Positions 37,770 to 46,575 of a stretch of 64,000 bases of DNA are shown here, one piece after another. A program made the position numbers and the translations under genes. The notes under the pieces are model-generated. The model did no database searches and had not been told where the DNA came from. It saw only the letters and a list, made by a program, of their open reading frames with translations. Each line of letters starts with the position of its first letter. Position 1 is the stretch's first letter. Origin of the DNA: Pseudomonas grandcourensis (GTDB lineage: Bacteria; Pseudomonadota; Gammaproteobacteria; Pseudomonadales; Pseudomonadaceae); the NCBI RefSeq assembly GCF_039909015.1, contig NZ_CP150919.1, positions 3,634,501 to 3,698,500 of the forward strand. Direction: 5' to 3'.

Positions 37770-38000
37770 CTACATGTGGATTTCGGCGAATTTGATTCCG
37801 AGCCCGCGCACGGTATCGATCAGATCATCAAGGCGGCTGAAGGACTCGACTTCATCATTGTCATCCACCAGGAAATAGCTGCGCCCGGCGCTTTTCTTGA
37901 AAAACACGATCCATTCCCCCAGCTCCGCCGGGTTCTGAATCACGTGGGTGGCAGAGATCAAACCCTCTGCATGGCGCTCCCGGACCTGCTCTCGCTTCAT
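37770..38000 (-). CDS. small hypothetical protein
   Basis: 76-residue soluble protein, start at 38000 with TGGAG upstream. Acidic C-terminal half (LVDDNDEVESFSRLDDLIDT). Likely conserved among pseudomonads; function unknown. Convergent with the small lipoprotein gene, 11 bases apart. Confidence 0.6.
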   Translation of the reverse strand: MKREQVRERHAEGLISATHVIQNPAELGEWIVFFKKSAGRSYFLVDDNDEVESFSRLDDLIDTVRGLGIKFAEIHM

Positions 38001-38072
38001 GTTCGACTCCAGAAATGACGATGCCGCCAAAGCAGGGCTTGGGCGGCATCGGTGCTGATGGTCGATAGTCTA

Positions 38073-38429
38073 TCAGCCGGAAATGCACTCGTTGGCGGCA
38101 TTCTGTACGTCCTTTGGCCGCACCGGGACATTGGACATGCTCTCGTGCAGCTTGATGCTGCTGCCGCCGGAGCGTTCTTCAATGTCAAACACGGCGGACG
38201 GGCCGGAGGAGAACTTGAGCGGTACGATCACACGCACGCCATCCTTGTGCGGCTGGATTTGCAAGGCGCCACGGCTGGCGGCCAGCTTTTCGCTCAGGCA
38301 TTGCGCGTATTCATGGGGCTTTTTGCCGGAAATCACGTTCATCGTTGGCAAGGACTCGTTGATTTGCGAGACGTTCGCGCAACCACTGATCGACAATGCC
38401 ATCGGCAACAACCACAAACCCCACTTCAT
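38073..38429 (-). CDS. small lipoprotein
   Basis: 118-residue lipoprotein from the ATG at 38429 (GGAGG upstream). Signal MKWGLWLLPMALSISGCANV, lipobox SISGC. The mature part includes IVPLKFSSGPSAVFDIEERS and a C-terminal cysteine (AANECISG). Function unknown. Confidence 0.7.
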   Translation of the reverse strand: MKWGLWLLPMALSISGCANVSQINESLPTMNVISGKKPHEYAQCLSEKLAASRGALQIQPHKDGVRVIVPLKFSSGPSAVFDIEERSGGSSIKLHESMSNVPVRPKDVQNAANECISG

Positions 38430-38630
38430 ACCAAACCTCCGATAAAGAAGCTCGGACAGCGCAACTGCGATTTTTCTCCGAGACAAACTGCTTTATCGCT
38501 CATCAAATGTGAAATAAGCGTTTTTAATTGTCGAAGCGGCCGGATAATAAGGTGTTCGGGCTGATAAACTGCGCCATTCGCCCATGCTATCGTTTTGATT
38601 TTGTAGAAAAAGCCCTTCTGGAGGCGCCTC

Positions 38631-38933
38631 ATGAAATTTATCCATCAGCGCGAGCACCTCAATGAAGACGACATCGTCGTCATTCAATGCTCCCAAATGT
38701 GCAACATCCGCTTGATGAACGACGCCAACTTCCGCAGCTTCAAGAATGGCGGCCGTCACACCTATCACGGCGGTGCATTCGACACGTTTCCGGCCCGCAT
38801 CACGGCCCCTAGCACCGGTTTCTGGAACATCACGATCGACACCGTCAACCACCGCGCTATCAGCGTGACGCGCAAACCCACCCTGACGCACTCGATCAAA
38901 ATCATTCGCCGCTCCAGCACGAAACTGAGCTGA
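38631..38933 (+). CDS. DUF1883 domain protein
   Basis: 100-residue soluble protein with the DUF1883 pattern: DIVVIQCSQMCNIRLMNDAN, HTYHGGAFDTFPARI, and GFWNITIDTVN. The fold resembles small bacterial SH3-like proteins, some of which are linked to TIR effectors in other bacteria; here it stands alone. Good GGAGG-like ribosome binding site (TGGAGGCGCC). It is followed 37 bases later by a 55-codon gene on the same strand, possibly co-transcribed. Confidence 0.78.
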   Translation: MKFIHQREHLNEDDIVVIQCSQMCNIRLMNDANFRSFKNGGRHTYHGGAFDTFPARITAPSTGFWNITIDTVNHRAISVTRKPTLTHSIKIIRRSSTKLS

Positions 38934-38970
38934 TCAGCGAACCCGATACACAAGACAGGCAGATACAACC

Positions 38971-39138
38971 GTGGCCCAAACGACCAAGTACGTCATCAAA
39001 TACAAACTCAACGGTGAGCGCCGCTTCGAGTTTGCCCAGCTTGAAAACGGCACCCCGGAAGAAGCCAAAGCGGCGCTGGATGCCATTCATGGGCAGGACG
39101 ACGTCATCAGCGACATCAGCGTCAGCAAAGCGCTGTAA
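38971..39138 (+). CDS. small hypothetical protein (55 aa, GTG start)
   Basis: Begins VAQTTKYVIKYKLNGERRFE and ends SDISVSKAL. Codon use is that of a real gene, with high GC3. It has the alternating polar/hydrophobic pattern of a small alpha/beta protein. It lies 37 bases after the DUF1883 gene in the same direction. The ribosome binding site is weak, so translation may be coupled. Function unknown. Confidence 0.6.
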   Translation: MAQTTKYVIKYKLNGERRFEFAQLENGTPEEAKAALDAIHGQDDVISDISVSKAL

Positions 39139-39255
39139 CCCGATCCGGAGCGACAATCGACGTCGCCTCCCGTTCGCAGTTCGACCGCAAGCACCGGAGT
39201 GCCGGCTTAATCCTTGCCTTGCAGACTGGCCACCTCAACAACAAGAGGCCCGGCA

Positions 39256-39960
39256 ATGAGCGAGCAATATCTGGACAGGCTGGACTGGCCCCGGCTGGAG
39301 CAGCAACTTGATCAGGACGGTTACGCCGTCATCCCGTCACTGCTGAGCCACAAGGCTTGCGGGCAGGTCAGCGCCTTGTACCCTCGAACCGAACTGTTTC
39401 GCTCCCACGTGGTGATGGCTCGCCACGGGTTCGGCCGAGGCGAATACAAGTATTTCAGCTACCCGTTGCCGGAACTGGTGGCCCGCTTGCGCAGCGCGCT
39501 CTACCCACGACTGGTGCCCATCGCCAATCGCTGGCATGAACAGATGGGCTTGCCGGTGCGCTTTCCTGAAGCCCATCCCGCCTTCCTCGAACGCTGCCAT
39601 GCCGCCGGTCAGAACCGTCCGACACCCTTGTTGCTGCAATACGGTCCGCAGGACTACAACTGTTTGCATCAGGATCTATACGGTGAGCACGTGTTCCCGC
39701 TGCAAGTGGCGATTCTGCTGTCAGACCCGGATCAAGACTTCACCGGCGGCGAATTTGTCCTGACCGAGCAGCGCCCGCGCATGCAGTCACGCCCGATGGT
39801 CATCGGCCTGAAGCAAGGTGACGGGTTGATCTTTGCGGTCAACCAGCGGCCGGTCAAAGGGACGCGCGGTTACTACCGTGTGACCCTGCGTCACGGCGTG
39901 AGTCGCCTGCACAGCGGCAAACGACATACCCTTGGAATCATCTTTCACGATGCGTCATGA
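39256..39960 (+). CDS. 2OG-Fe(II) oxygenase (prolyl-4-hydroxylase-like)
   Basis: 234-residue double-stranded beta-helix dioxygenase. Iron ligands: His and Asp in NCLHQDLYGEH and His in RVTLRHGVSRLH; the 2-oxoglutarate Arg is probably in SGKRHTLGIIFHD. AGAGG precedes the ATG at 39256. The stop is four bases before the alkB start, and ada follows, so it is the first gene of an alkylation-repair operon. A repair or adaptive-response substrate is likely by context; hydroxylation of a protein is the alternative. Confidence 0.85.
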   Translation: MSEQYLDRLDWPRLEQQLDQDGYAVIPSLLSHKACGQVSALYPRTELFRSHVVMARHGFGRGEYKYFSYPLPELVARLRSALYPRLVPIANRWHEQMGLPVRFPEAHPAFLERCHAAGQNRPTPLLLQYGPQDYNCLHQDLYGEHVFPLQVAILLSDPDQDFTGGEFVLTEQRPRMQSRPMVIGLKQGDGLIFAVNQRPVKGTRGYYRVTLRHGVSRLHSGKRHTLGIIFHDAS

Positions 39961-39964
39961 GCCC

Positions 39965-40630
39965 ATGAATCCGCTGACTTTCGATCTGTTTGCCGATACG
40001 GAGCCCGAGCAACAGCCCAGGCGCGAGCAGATCGCCGAACAGTCCTACGTGCTCAGAGGCTTCGCCCTGCCCTGGCTGGAGCGTTTTCTGCCTGCCCTGG
40101 AAGAAGTGCTGGCGGCCGCGCCGTTTCGGCAAATGGTCACACCCGGCGGTTTCACCATGTCGGTCGCCCTGAGCAGTTGTGGCACATTCGGCTGGACCAC
40201 GGACCGCAGCGGTTATCGGTACACCCGCGACGATCCACAAACCGGTCGGCCCTGGCCAATGATGCCCGAGGTGTTTTTCCAACTGGCACAAGCGGCGGCA
40301 CTGGCAGCGGGTTTCGCCGATTTTGCACCGGACTCCTGCCTGATCAACCGCTACATTCCCGGGGCAAAAATGTCATTGCATCAGGACAAGGACGAACATT
40401 CCTACGCCGCCCCCATCGTTTCGGTATCCCTGGGTTTGCCGGCGACGTTCCTGTTCGGCGGATTTGTACGCAGCGACAAAAGTCAGCGCGTTCCCCTGCT
40501 CCATGGCGACATCGTGGTCTGGGGTGGCGTGGATCGCCTGCGTTATCACGGTGTGCTGCCGATCAAGGACGGCCATCATGCGAAACTCGGTGAACAACGC
40601 ATCAACTTCACCTTCCGTACCGCCGGATAA
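39965..40630 (+). CDS. alkB: AlkB DNA oxidative demethylase
   Basis: 221-residue Fe(II)/2-oxoglutarate dioxygenase that removes methyl groups from 1-methyladenine and 3-methylcytosine in DNA and RNA. All key parts are seen: NRYIPGAKMSLHQDKDE (His, Asp ligands), VSVSLGLPATFLFGG, GDIVVWGGVDRLRYHGVLP (distal His), and RINFTFR (2OG arginines). The ATG at 39965 is used; an in-frame ATG at 39950 would overlap the upstream gene. Middle gene of the 2OG-oxygenase/alkB/ada run. Confidence 0.95.
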   Translation: MNPLTFDLFADTEPEQQPRREQIAEQSYVLRGFALPWLERFLPALEEVLAAAPFRQMVTPGGFTMSVALSSCGTFGWTTDRSGYRYTRDDPQTGRPWPMMPEVFFQLAQAAALAAGFADFAPDSCLINRYIPGAKMSLHQDKDEHSYAAPIVSVSLGLPATFLFGGFVRSDKSQRVPLLHGDIVVWGGVDRLRYHGVLPIKDGHHAKLGEQRINFTFRTAG

Positions 40631-40717
40631 ACACTTCGAGTTTGACCGCAAGCGCCGGAGTGTGTGGCAATTGCCCCATGGTTAATGTGCAGGCAACCCC
40701 TCAATGGACGTGACGCC

Positions 40718-41782
40718 ATGACAACCCAATCGACCAAGATCACCATCGAAAACGATCCGCGCTGGGCCGCCGTGGTCGCCCGCGATCCCAAGGCTGACGG
40801 GCAGTTTGTCTATGCCGTGAAGACCACAGGTATCTACTGTAATCCCAGCAGTCACGCGCGCTTGCCCAAGCCCCACAATGTCGAATTCTTCGAAAGCGCC
40901 GAACAGGCCCGGGCCGCGGGTTATCGTCCGAGCAAGCGTGCGACGAAGGATCAGAGCGAACTCGCCGCGCAGCATGCCGCCACCGTGGCCGCCGCGTGCC
41001 GCCAGATCGAAAGCGCCGAAACGCTGCCTGCGCTGGGCGAATTGGCCGATGCAGCAGGCCTGAGCAGCTTCCACTTCCATCGCGTGTTCAAAGCCGTCAC
41101 CGGCCTGACGCCCAAGGGCTACGCCGATGCCCATCGCTCACGCAAGGTACGCGAACGGCTGGCGGACGGCGGCTCGGTGACCGATGCCCTGTATGACGCC
41201 GGCTTCAACTCCAACAGCCGTTTTTATGAAGCGGCAGACCAACTGCTGGGAATGAAACCCGGGGACTACCGAGCGGCCGGTCAAAACAATGACATTCGTT
41301 TTGCCGTCGGCCAGTGTTCGCTGGGCGCGATTCTGGTGGCGCAGAGTGAGCGCGGAGTCTGCGCGATCCTGCTGGGCGATGATCCGCACCAACTGGTCTG
41401 TGATCTGCAAGACAAATTCCGCCGCGCCAACCTGATAGGTGCCGATCACGAGTTCGAGCAATTGATTGCCAGGGTCGTCGGCTTTATCGAGGCGCCGGCC
41501 ATTGGCCTGGATTTACCGCTGGACGTACGCGGTACGGCGTTTCAGGAGCGTGTCTGGCAAGCGCTGCGGGAGATTCCCGTGGGCAGCACTGCCAGCTACG
41601 CCGATGTCGCCCAGCGCATCGGTCAACCAAAAGCCGTTCGCGCCGTGGCACAGGCCTGCGGGGCGAACAGCCTGGCCGTGGCCATCCCTTGCCATCGCGT
41701 TGTGCGCAGCGATGGCAATCTGTCGGGCTATCGCTGGGGTGTCGAGCGCAAACGGCAGTTGCTGGAGCGTGAGTCGCAGTGA
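40718..41782 (+). CDS. ada: Ada methyltransferase/AraC regulator with degenerate zinc site
   Basis: 354 residues: Ada N-terminal methylphosphotriester domain (~1-78), AraC-type HTH region (~85-180, LGELADAAGLSSFHFHRVFK), and O6-methylguanine methyltransferase (~190-354) with its acceptor Cys325 in AIPCHRVVRSDG. Compared with E. coli Ada, the acceptor of the N-domain is kept (Cys41 in GIYCNPSS), but the other three zinc ligands are Ser45, Ser72 and Ala75 (RPSKRA instead of RPCKRC). The N-domain therefore may not bind zinc as in E. coli, which raises the question of how the adaptive response is switched on. Last gene of the alkylation-repair run. Confidence 0.92.
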   Translation: MTTQSTKITIENDPRWAAVVARDPKADGQFVYAVKTTGIYCNPSSHARLPKPHNVEFFESAEQARAAGYRPSKRATKDQSELAAQHAATVAAACRQIESAETLPALGELADAAGLSSFHFHRVFKAVTGLTPKGYADAHRSRKVRERLADGGSVTDALYDAGFNSNSRFYEAADQLLGMKPGDYRAAGQNNDIRFAVGQCSLGAILVAQSERGVCAILLGDDPHQLVCDLQDKFRRANLIGADHEFEQLIARVVGFIEAPAIGLDLPLDVRGTAFQERVWQALREIPVGSTASYADVAQRIGQPKAVRAVAQACGANSLAVAIPCHRVVRSDGNLSGYRWGVERKRQLLERESQ

Positions 41783-42766
41783 TCAGCGGTTCACATCCAC
41801 CACCACGCGCCCGCGCAACTGCCCGGCCAGCAAGCGCGGCGCGGCGTCGATGGCTTCGCTCAAGCCGATTTCGTGACTGATCAGCGGCAACAGGTTGAAG
41901 TCCAGATCCTTGGCCAGGCGATTCCAGGCCTCCACGCGCTTGGCTTTGGGCTGGGTCACGCTGTTGATGCCGGCCAGGGTCACGCCGCGCAAAATGAACG
42001 GCGCAACGGATGCCGGAAAGTCCATGCCTTGGGCCAGACCGCAGGCCGCGACGGTGCCATTGGCCTTGGTGCTGGCGCACGCGTTGGCCAGGGTGTGGCT
42101 GCCGACCGAGTCGATGACAGCCGCCCAGCGCTCCTTGGCCAACGGCTTGCCCGGCTCGGACAAGGTCGCGCGATTGATGATTTCGCTGGCGCCCAGTTGC
42201 TTCAGGTAGTCGTGCTCCGAAGTCCGTCCGGTGGACGCGACCACCCGGTAGCCGAGCCTGCTCAGCAAGGCAATGGCGAAACTGCCGACGCCGCCGTTGG
42301 CGCCGGTCACCAGAATGTCGCCCTGCTCGGGCGTCACGCCGTTGTGCTCCAGCGCCAGAATGCACAGCATGGCCGTGTAGCCCGCCGTACCGATGGCCAT
42401 CGCCTGGGCAGCGGTAAACGCCTTGGGCAGTGGAATCAGCCAGTCACCGTTCAGGCGAGCCTTCTGCGCCAATCCGCCCCAATGCCCTTCGCCCACACCC
42501 CAGCCATTGAGCAGGACCGGGTCACCGACCTTGTAGTCCGGATGCCCGCTGGCTTCGACGACACCGGCCAGGTCGATGCCCGGCACCATCGGGAATTTGC
42601 GCACCACCGGACTGCTGCCGGTAATCGCCAGGCCATCCTTGAAGTTCAGCGTGCTGTAGGCAACACGCACCGTGACATCGCCCTCGGGCAGCTGATCGTC
42701 CTGGATCTCTTGCAGTGTGGCCCGGTAACCGCTGTCGTCTTTGTCGATCAAAATACCTTTGAACAT
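41783..42766 (-). CDS. acuI: acrylyl-CoA reductase / YhdH-family quinone oxidoreductase
   Basis: 327-residue zinc-free medium-chain dehydrogenase of the YhdH/YhfP/AcuI family, NADPH-dependent reduction of acrylyl-CoA or related enones. Motifs: TLNFKDGLAITG, VPGIDLAGVVEASGHPDYKV, the nucleotide-binding ILVTGANGGVGSFAIALLSR, and the VVVDVNR ending. The stop overlaps the end of the convergent ada gene by a base or two. Confidence 0.88.
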   Translation of the reverse strand: MFKGILIDKDDSGYRATLQEIQDDQLPEGDVTVRVAYSTLNFKDGLAITGSSPVVRKFPMVPGIDLAGVVEASGHPDYKVGDPVLLNGWGVGEGHWGGLAQKARLNGDWLIPLPKAFTAAQAMAIGTAGYTAMLCILALEHNGVTPEQGDILVTGANGGVGSFAIALLSRLGYRVVASTGRTSEHDYLKQLGASEIINRATLSEPGKPLAKERWAAVIDSVGSHTLANACASTKANGTVAACGLAQGMDFPASVAPFILRGVTLAGINSVTQPKAKRVEAWNRLAKDLDFNLLPLISHEIGLSEAIDAAPRLLAGQLRGRVVVDVNR

Positions 42767-42945
42767 TACGGCCTCTCAATGGAATCAGTCTGGTGGTGGA
42801 GCCATTGAAATAACACATGGCAACGGATTGCCGTACCCGACTTTAAGCCAATCAGGCAAACCGCCGAGCGTTTTGATTGACGGCGGCTATGCTTTTTCGC
42901 AACCTTGAAATGCCGCAACAAACTGTCTTGTCGATGGAGCTGACA

Positions 42946-45390
42946 ATGCCTAAACTGCGTTTATTCACCGTATTACTGATGCTTTGTCTGGTTCCGCTTG
43001 CCGGCGTCCAGGCAGCAGAACAACCCGTCCAACCTCCCGCGAATCAGGCCCCGACCGCCCCTAGCTGGCCACAGGTGCTGGCTGCCGGCGACACCAAATT
43101 GACCATCTACCAGCCACAACTCGACAGTTGGGACGGTTACACCCTGCACGCGCGGGCCGCCGTGGAGGCCACGGGTACCGATGGCAAATCCACCTACGGC
43201 ATCGTGCAGTTCAGCGCCCACACTCTCGTCGACAAGGCCACTCGCTGGGTGGCGCTCGATCAGTACACCATCACCAAGGCCGATTTCCCCGATAGCGCAA
43301 GCAAGGCTGACAGCTGGGTCGCCGCGGTGAAGCAAGACGCCGAGAACCGCACGAAATCCATTTCCCTCGACCAGCTCGAGGCCGCGCTCGGCGTCATCGC
43401 CGCCGAAAAGAAGTCCAGCAGCGAGCCGCTGGAAAATACCCCGCCGACCATTATTTCGTCCGAGGTACCCGCGCTGCTGGTGTACATCGATGGCGAACCG
43501 GCCTATCGCCCCGTTGACGGCACCTCGCTGCAGCGGGTGATCAACACCCGGCCGTTGCTGCTCAAGGACGCACAGGGCAAGCATTACCTGCATGTGTTCG
43601 ATGGCTGGATGGTGGCGGACAACCTGGGCGGACAATATGCGCCACTGCCCTCGCCTTCGGCCGAGCTGGAGAAGGCCAAGAAAGCTGCGATCCAGGGCCG
43701 ACAGGTAGACCTGCTGACCGGCCAGAGCGATCCGAAGGACAAGATACCGACGCTGGCCAAACCGCCGATTCCGCAGATCCATATCGCCACGGTGCCAACC
43801 GAGCTGATCGTCACTGACGGCGCGCCGCAATGGCAGCCGATCCAGAACACCAAGCTGCTGTATGTGACCAACACCACCGGGCATATTTTCAAGGAGATCG
43901 GTGACCAGGACAGTTACGTGCTGATCTCGGGGCGCTGGTTCCGCGCCGGTGACATGAAAGGCCCCTGGACCTTTGTGGGGGCAGACAAGTTGCCGGCGGA
44001 CTTCGCCAACATTCCCGATGACAGCCCCAAGGAAAACGTAAAGGCCTCGGTGGCCGGCACGCCCCAGGCCAAGGAAGCGGCCATTGCAGCGACCATTCCG
44101 CAGACCTCGGCGATCAAGAAGAGCGAAGTGAAAATGAGCAAGCCGACATTCGACGGCGAGCCGCAACTCAAGGCCATCAAAGGCACGCCTTTGCAATACG
44201 TGGTCAACAGCCCGATGCCGATCATCATGGTCGATGCACAAAGCTGGTACGCGGTGGAGAACGGTATCTGGTTCGTGGCCACCTCGGTGCAAGGCCCCTG
44301 GACGGCCGCCTCGTCAGTGCCGGCGGTGATCTATTCGATTCCGCCCAGCTCACCGATGCACTACGTCACTTACGTGAAAGTCTACGAAGCCAGTGGCGAT
44401 ACGGTCGTCGTCGGTTACACGCCGGGGTACCAGGGTTCGACGCTGGACCCTGACAGCGGCGTGGTGGTGTATGGCACCGGTTATCCCTATACGCCGTGGG
44501 TAGGCACTGTTTGGTATGGCCCACCGGTGACTTATGGCTTTGGCGTGGCGATTCGCTACACACCCTGGACAGGCTGGACGTTTGGCTTCGGTTTCGGCTG
44601 GAGTTGGGGCGGCAGCACGGTCGCCGTGGGTTGGGGCTGGGGCGCCTATCCGTGGTGGGGCAATTACGGCTGGGGTTACGCCTGGGGGCCGCATCTGTAC
44701 CCTGCGCCAATGCCTTGGGGCGGTGCCGCTTACGGCTATCATGGCGGCGCCGTCGCCTGGGGCCCCGGTGGCTGGGCCGGCACGACCGGCAACATCTACC
44801 GTCAGTGGGGCGACCGCGCTTCGGTCAGCCGCTACGGCGGCGGTTACAACGCCTGGACCGGCAATCGCTGGGCCGGCCAGGTCGGCGCCTCCTACAACTC
44901 GCGCACCGGCATCGCCGCGGCAGGCCAGCGCGGCGCGGTACATAACGTCTACAACGGCAACTATGCCGCCGGCCGCAGCGGTGTGGCCGTCGGCCCCGAC
45001 GGCGGTGCCATCGCCGGCCAGCATGTGACCGCCGGCAACGTTCGCACCGGCACCCAGGTCACCGCCAATCGCGGGGCCGTCTACAACCCCAATACCGGCA
45101 ACACCACCCAGTACGGCGGTATCCATGATCGCAACGGCGGCGTGGCGCATGTCGGCGACAACGTGTACGCCGGCCACGATGGCAACGTTTACAAGAGGAC
45201 CGACAGCGGCTGGCAATCGATGGTCCAGGGCGGTGCAACCCGCCTCGATTCCGCCAACACCGCCCAGGTCCAGAATCTCAACCGGGAATACGATGCGCGC
45301 TCCTCCGGTAATGATCGCTTCAACAGTTATCACGACTCGTCCCGGTTCATGAATCACTCCTTCGGGGGTGGCGGCTTCCACCGACGCTAA
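42946..45390 (+). CDS. large secreted Gly/Trp/Tyr-rich protein
   Basis: 814 residues from the ATG at 42946 (GGAG upstream; signal RLFTVLLMLCLVPLAGVQAA). Residues ~30-490 are globular, with two similar segments around GEPAYRPVDGTSLQRVINT and GAPQWQPIQNTKLLYVTNTT, followed by a third (GEPQLKAIKGTPLQYVVNSP), so the body is a triplicated ~90-residue module. Residues ~500-620 are very rich in Gly, Trp, Tyr and Pro. Residues ~620-760 carry irregular repeats of the type YNSRTGIAAAGQRGAVHN, YNPNTGNTTQYGG. The tail is HSFGGGGFHRR. It looks like a cell-surface or matrix protein; similar Pseudomonas proteins are sometimes labelled carbohydrate-binding, which I cannot support here. Confidence 0.75.
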   Translation: MPKLRLFTVLLMLCLVPLAGVQAAEQPVQPPANQAPTAPSWPQVLAAGDTKLTIYQPQLDSWDGYTLHARAAVEATGTDGKSTYGIVQFSAHTLVDKATRWVALDQYTITKADFPDSASKADSWVAAVKQDAENRTKSISLDQLEAALGVIAAEKKSSSEPLENTPPTIISSEVPALLVYIDGEPAYRPVDGTSLQRVINTRPLLLKDAQGKHYLHVFDGWMVADNLGGQYAPLPSPSAELEKAKKAAIQGRQVDLLTGQSDPKDKIPTLAKPPIPQIHIATVPTELIVTDGAPQWQPIQNTKLLYVTNTTGHIFKEIGDQDSYVLISGRWFRAGDMKGPWTFVGADKLPADFANIPDDSPKENVKASVAGTPQAKEAAIAATIPQTSAIKKSEVKMSKPTFDGEPQLKAIKGTPLQYVVNSPMPIIMVDAQSWYAVENGIWFVATSVQGPWTAASSVPAVIYSIPPSSPMHYVTYVKVYEASGDTVVVGYTPGYQGSTLDPDSGVVVYGTGYPYTPWVGTVWYGPPVTYGFGVAIRYTPWTGWTFGFGFGWSWGGSTVAVGWGWGAYPWWGNYGWGYAWGPHLYPAPMPWGGAAYGYHGGAVAWGPGGWAGTTGNIYRQWGDRASVSRYGGGYNAWTGNRWAGQVGASYNSRTGIAAAGQRGAVHNVYNGNYAAGRSGVAVGPDGGAIAGQHVTAGNVRTGTQVTANRGAVYNPNTGNTTQYGGIHDRNGGVAHVGDNVYAGHDGNVYKRTDSGWQSMVQGGATRLDSANTAQVQNLNREYDARSSGNDRFNSYHDSSRFMNHSFGGGGFHRR

Positions 45391-45491
45391 AGCCTTATCC
45401 GCTGAAAAGACGACTGGCCTTGCGCCAGTCGTTGCGTTACAAATTCTGTTCTACCGTCCCTGCCCGGATCCAACGTCGGAGAACACAGCAC

Positions 45492-46559
45492 ATGAACCAA
45501 TGGCCAGATACCCGCATTCTTGACCTGCTCGGGATCGAACTGCCGATCATTCAGGGGCCCATGGCCGGTGCCACCAACTCGTCCATGGTGATTGCCGCCT
45601 GCAAAGCCGGCGGCCTGGGCTCGATGCCAGCGGCGATGCTCAGCACGGATCAACTGCGCGAAGAGCTCAAAACCATCCGCCAACACACCCGGCGCCCGAT
45701 CAACGTCAACTTCTTCTGTCATCAGCCGCCTGCTCCGGATGAGCAACGCGCACAGGACTGGAAAAACCTGCTGCAACCCTACTACCAGGAGCTCGGCATC
45801 GACTTCGATGCGCCGACGCCAGTGTCCAACCGGGCGCCGTTCGATAACGCGGCCTGCGAAGTGGTCGAAGCGTTTCGCCCGGAAGTGGTGAGCTTTCACT
45901 TTGGCCTGCCGGAAAAATCCCTGCTCGACCGGGTCAAGGCCACCGGTGCGAAAGTGCTGTCCTCGGCCACCACCGTCGCGGAAGCCGTGTGGCTTGAGCA
46001 GCACGGCTGCGATGCAATCATTGCCATGGGCTACGAAGCCGGGGGCCATCGCGGGATGTTTCTCAGCGATGACCTGAGCAGTCAGGTGGGGACTTTCGCC
46101 CTGGTGCCCCAAGTCGTCGATGCGGTGAAAGTGCCGGTGATTGCCGCCGGCGGCATCGCTGACGCCCGAGGCGTCGCCGCCGCCTTCATGCTCGGCGCTT
46201 CGGCGGTACAGGTGGGTACGGCGTACCTGTTCACGCCTGAAGCCAAGGTCAGCCCCTCCCATCACAAAGCCTTGCGCACTGCCAGGGAAAGCGAGACGGC
46301 CGTCACCAACGTGTTCACCGGTCGACCGGCCCGGGGCATCCTCAATCGGGTGATGCGTGAACTGGGCCCCATGAGCGCCAAGGCTCCGGCCTTCCCCCTT
46401 GCCGGTGGCGCGCTGATGCCGTTGCGGGCCAAAGGTGAAGCGGACTTCAGCAACCTCTGGGCCGGCCAGGCCTTTACCCTCGGCGTCGATTTGACCAGCG
46501 AGGCACTGACTCGAAAACTGGCTGAAGAAGGATTAGCGAGGCTGCTAGGTCGCTCCTGA
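45492..46559 (+). CDS. nitronate monooxygenase
   Basis: 355-residue FMN-dependent enzyme (2-nitropropane dioxygenase family) that oxidises propionate 3-nitronate and alkyl nitronates. Motifs: PIIQGPMAGATNSSMVIAAC, GLGSMPAAML, catalytic His in GYEAGGHRGMF, FMN-binding VIAAGGIADARGVAAAFMLG and AVQVGTAYL. The ATG at 45492 gives the standard N-terminus. It precedes modA by 124 bases with regulatory palindromes between. Confidence 0.9.
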   Translation: MNQWPDTRILDLLGIELPIIQGPMAGATNSSMVIAACKAGGLGSMPAAMLSTDQLREELKTIRQHTRRPINVNFFCHQPPAPDEQRAQDWKNLLQPYYQELGIDFDAPTPVSNRAPFDNAACEVVEAFRPEVVSFHFGLPEKSLLDRVKATGAKVLSSATTVAEAVWLEQHGCDAIIAMGYEAGGHRGMFLSDDLSSQVGTFALVPQVVDAVKVPVIAAGGIADARGVAAAFMLGASAVQVGTAYLFTPEAKVSPSHHKALRTARESETAVTNVFTGRPARGILNRVMRELGPMSAKAPAFPLAGGALMPLRAKGEADFSNLWAGQAFTLGVDLTSEALTRKLAEEGLARLLGRS

Positions 46560-46575
46560 GCATCAGTTTCGTTAA

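Noticed and set aside
42973..45381. Two long minus-strand frames opposite the Gly/Trp-rich protein
   Set aside because: They mirror repeat-rich, GC-rich coding sequence and have no start signals; the plus frame has a signal peptide and ribosome binding site.
45410..45432. Inverted repeat ACGACTGG...CCAGTCGT considered as a terminator
   Set aside because: No T run and it lies in the leader of the next gene; left unassigned.
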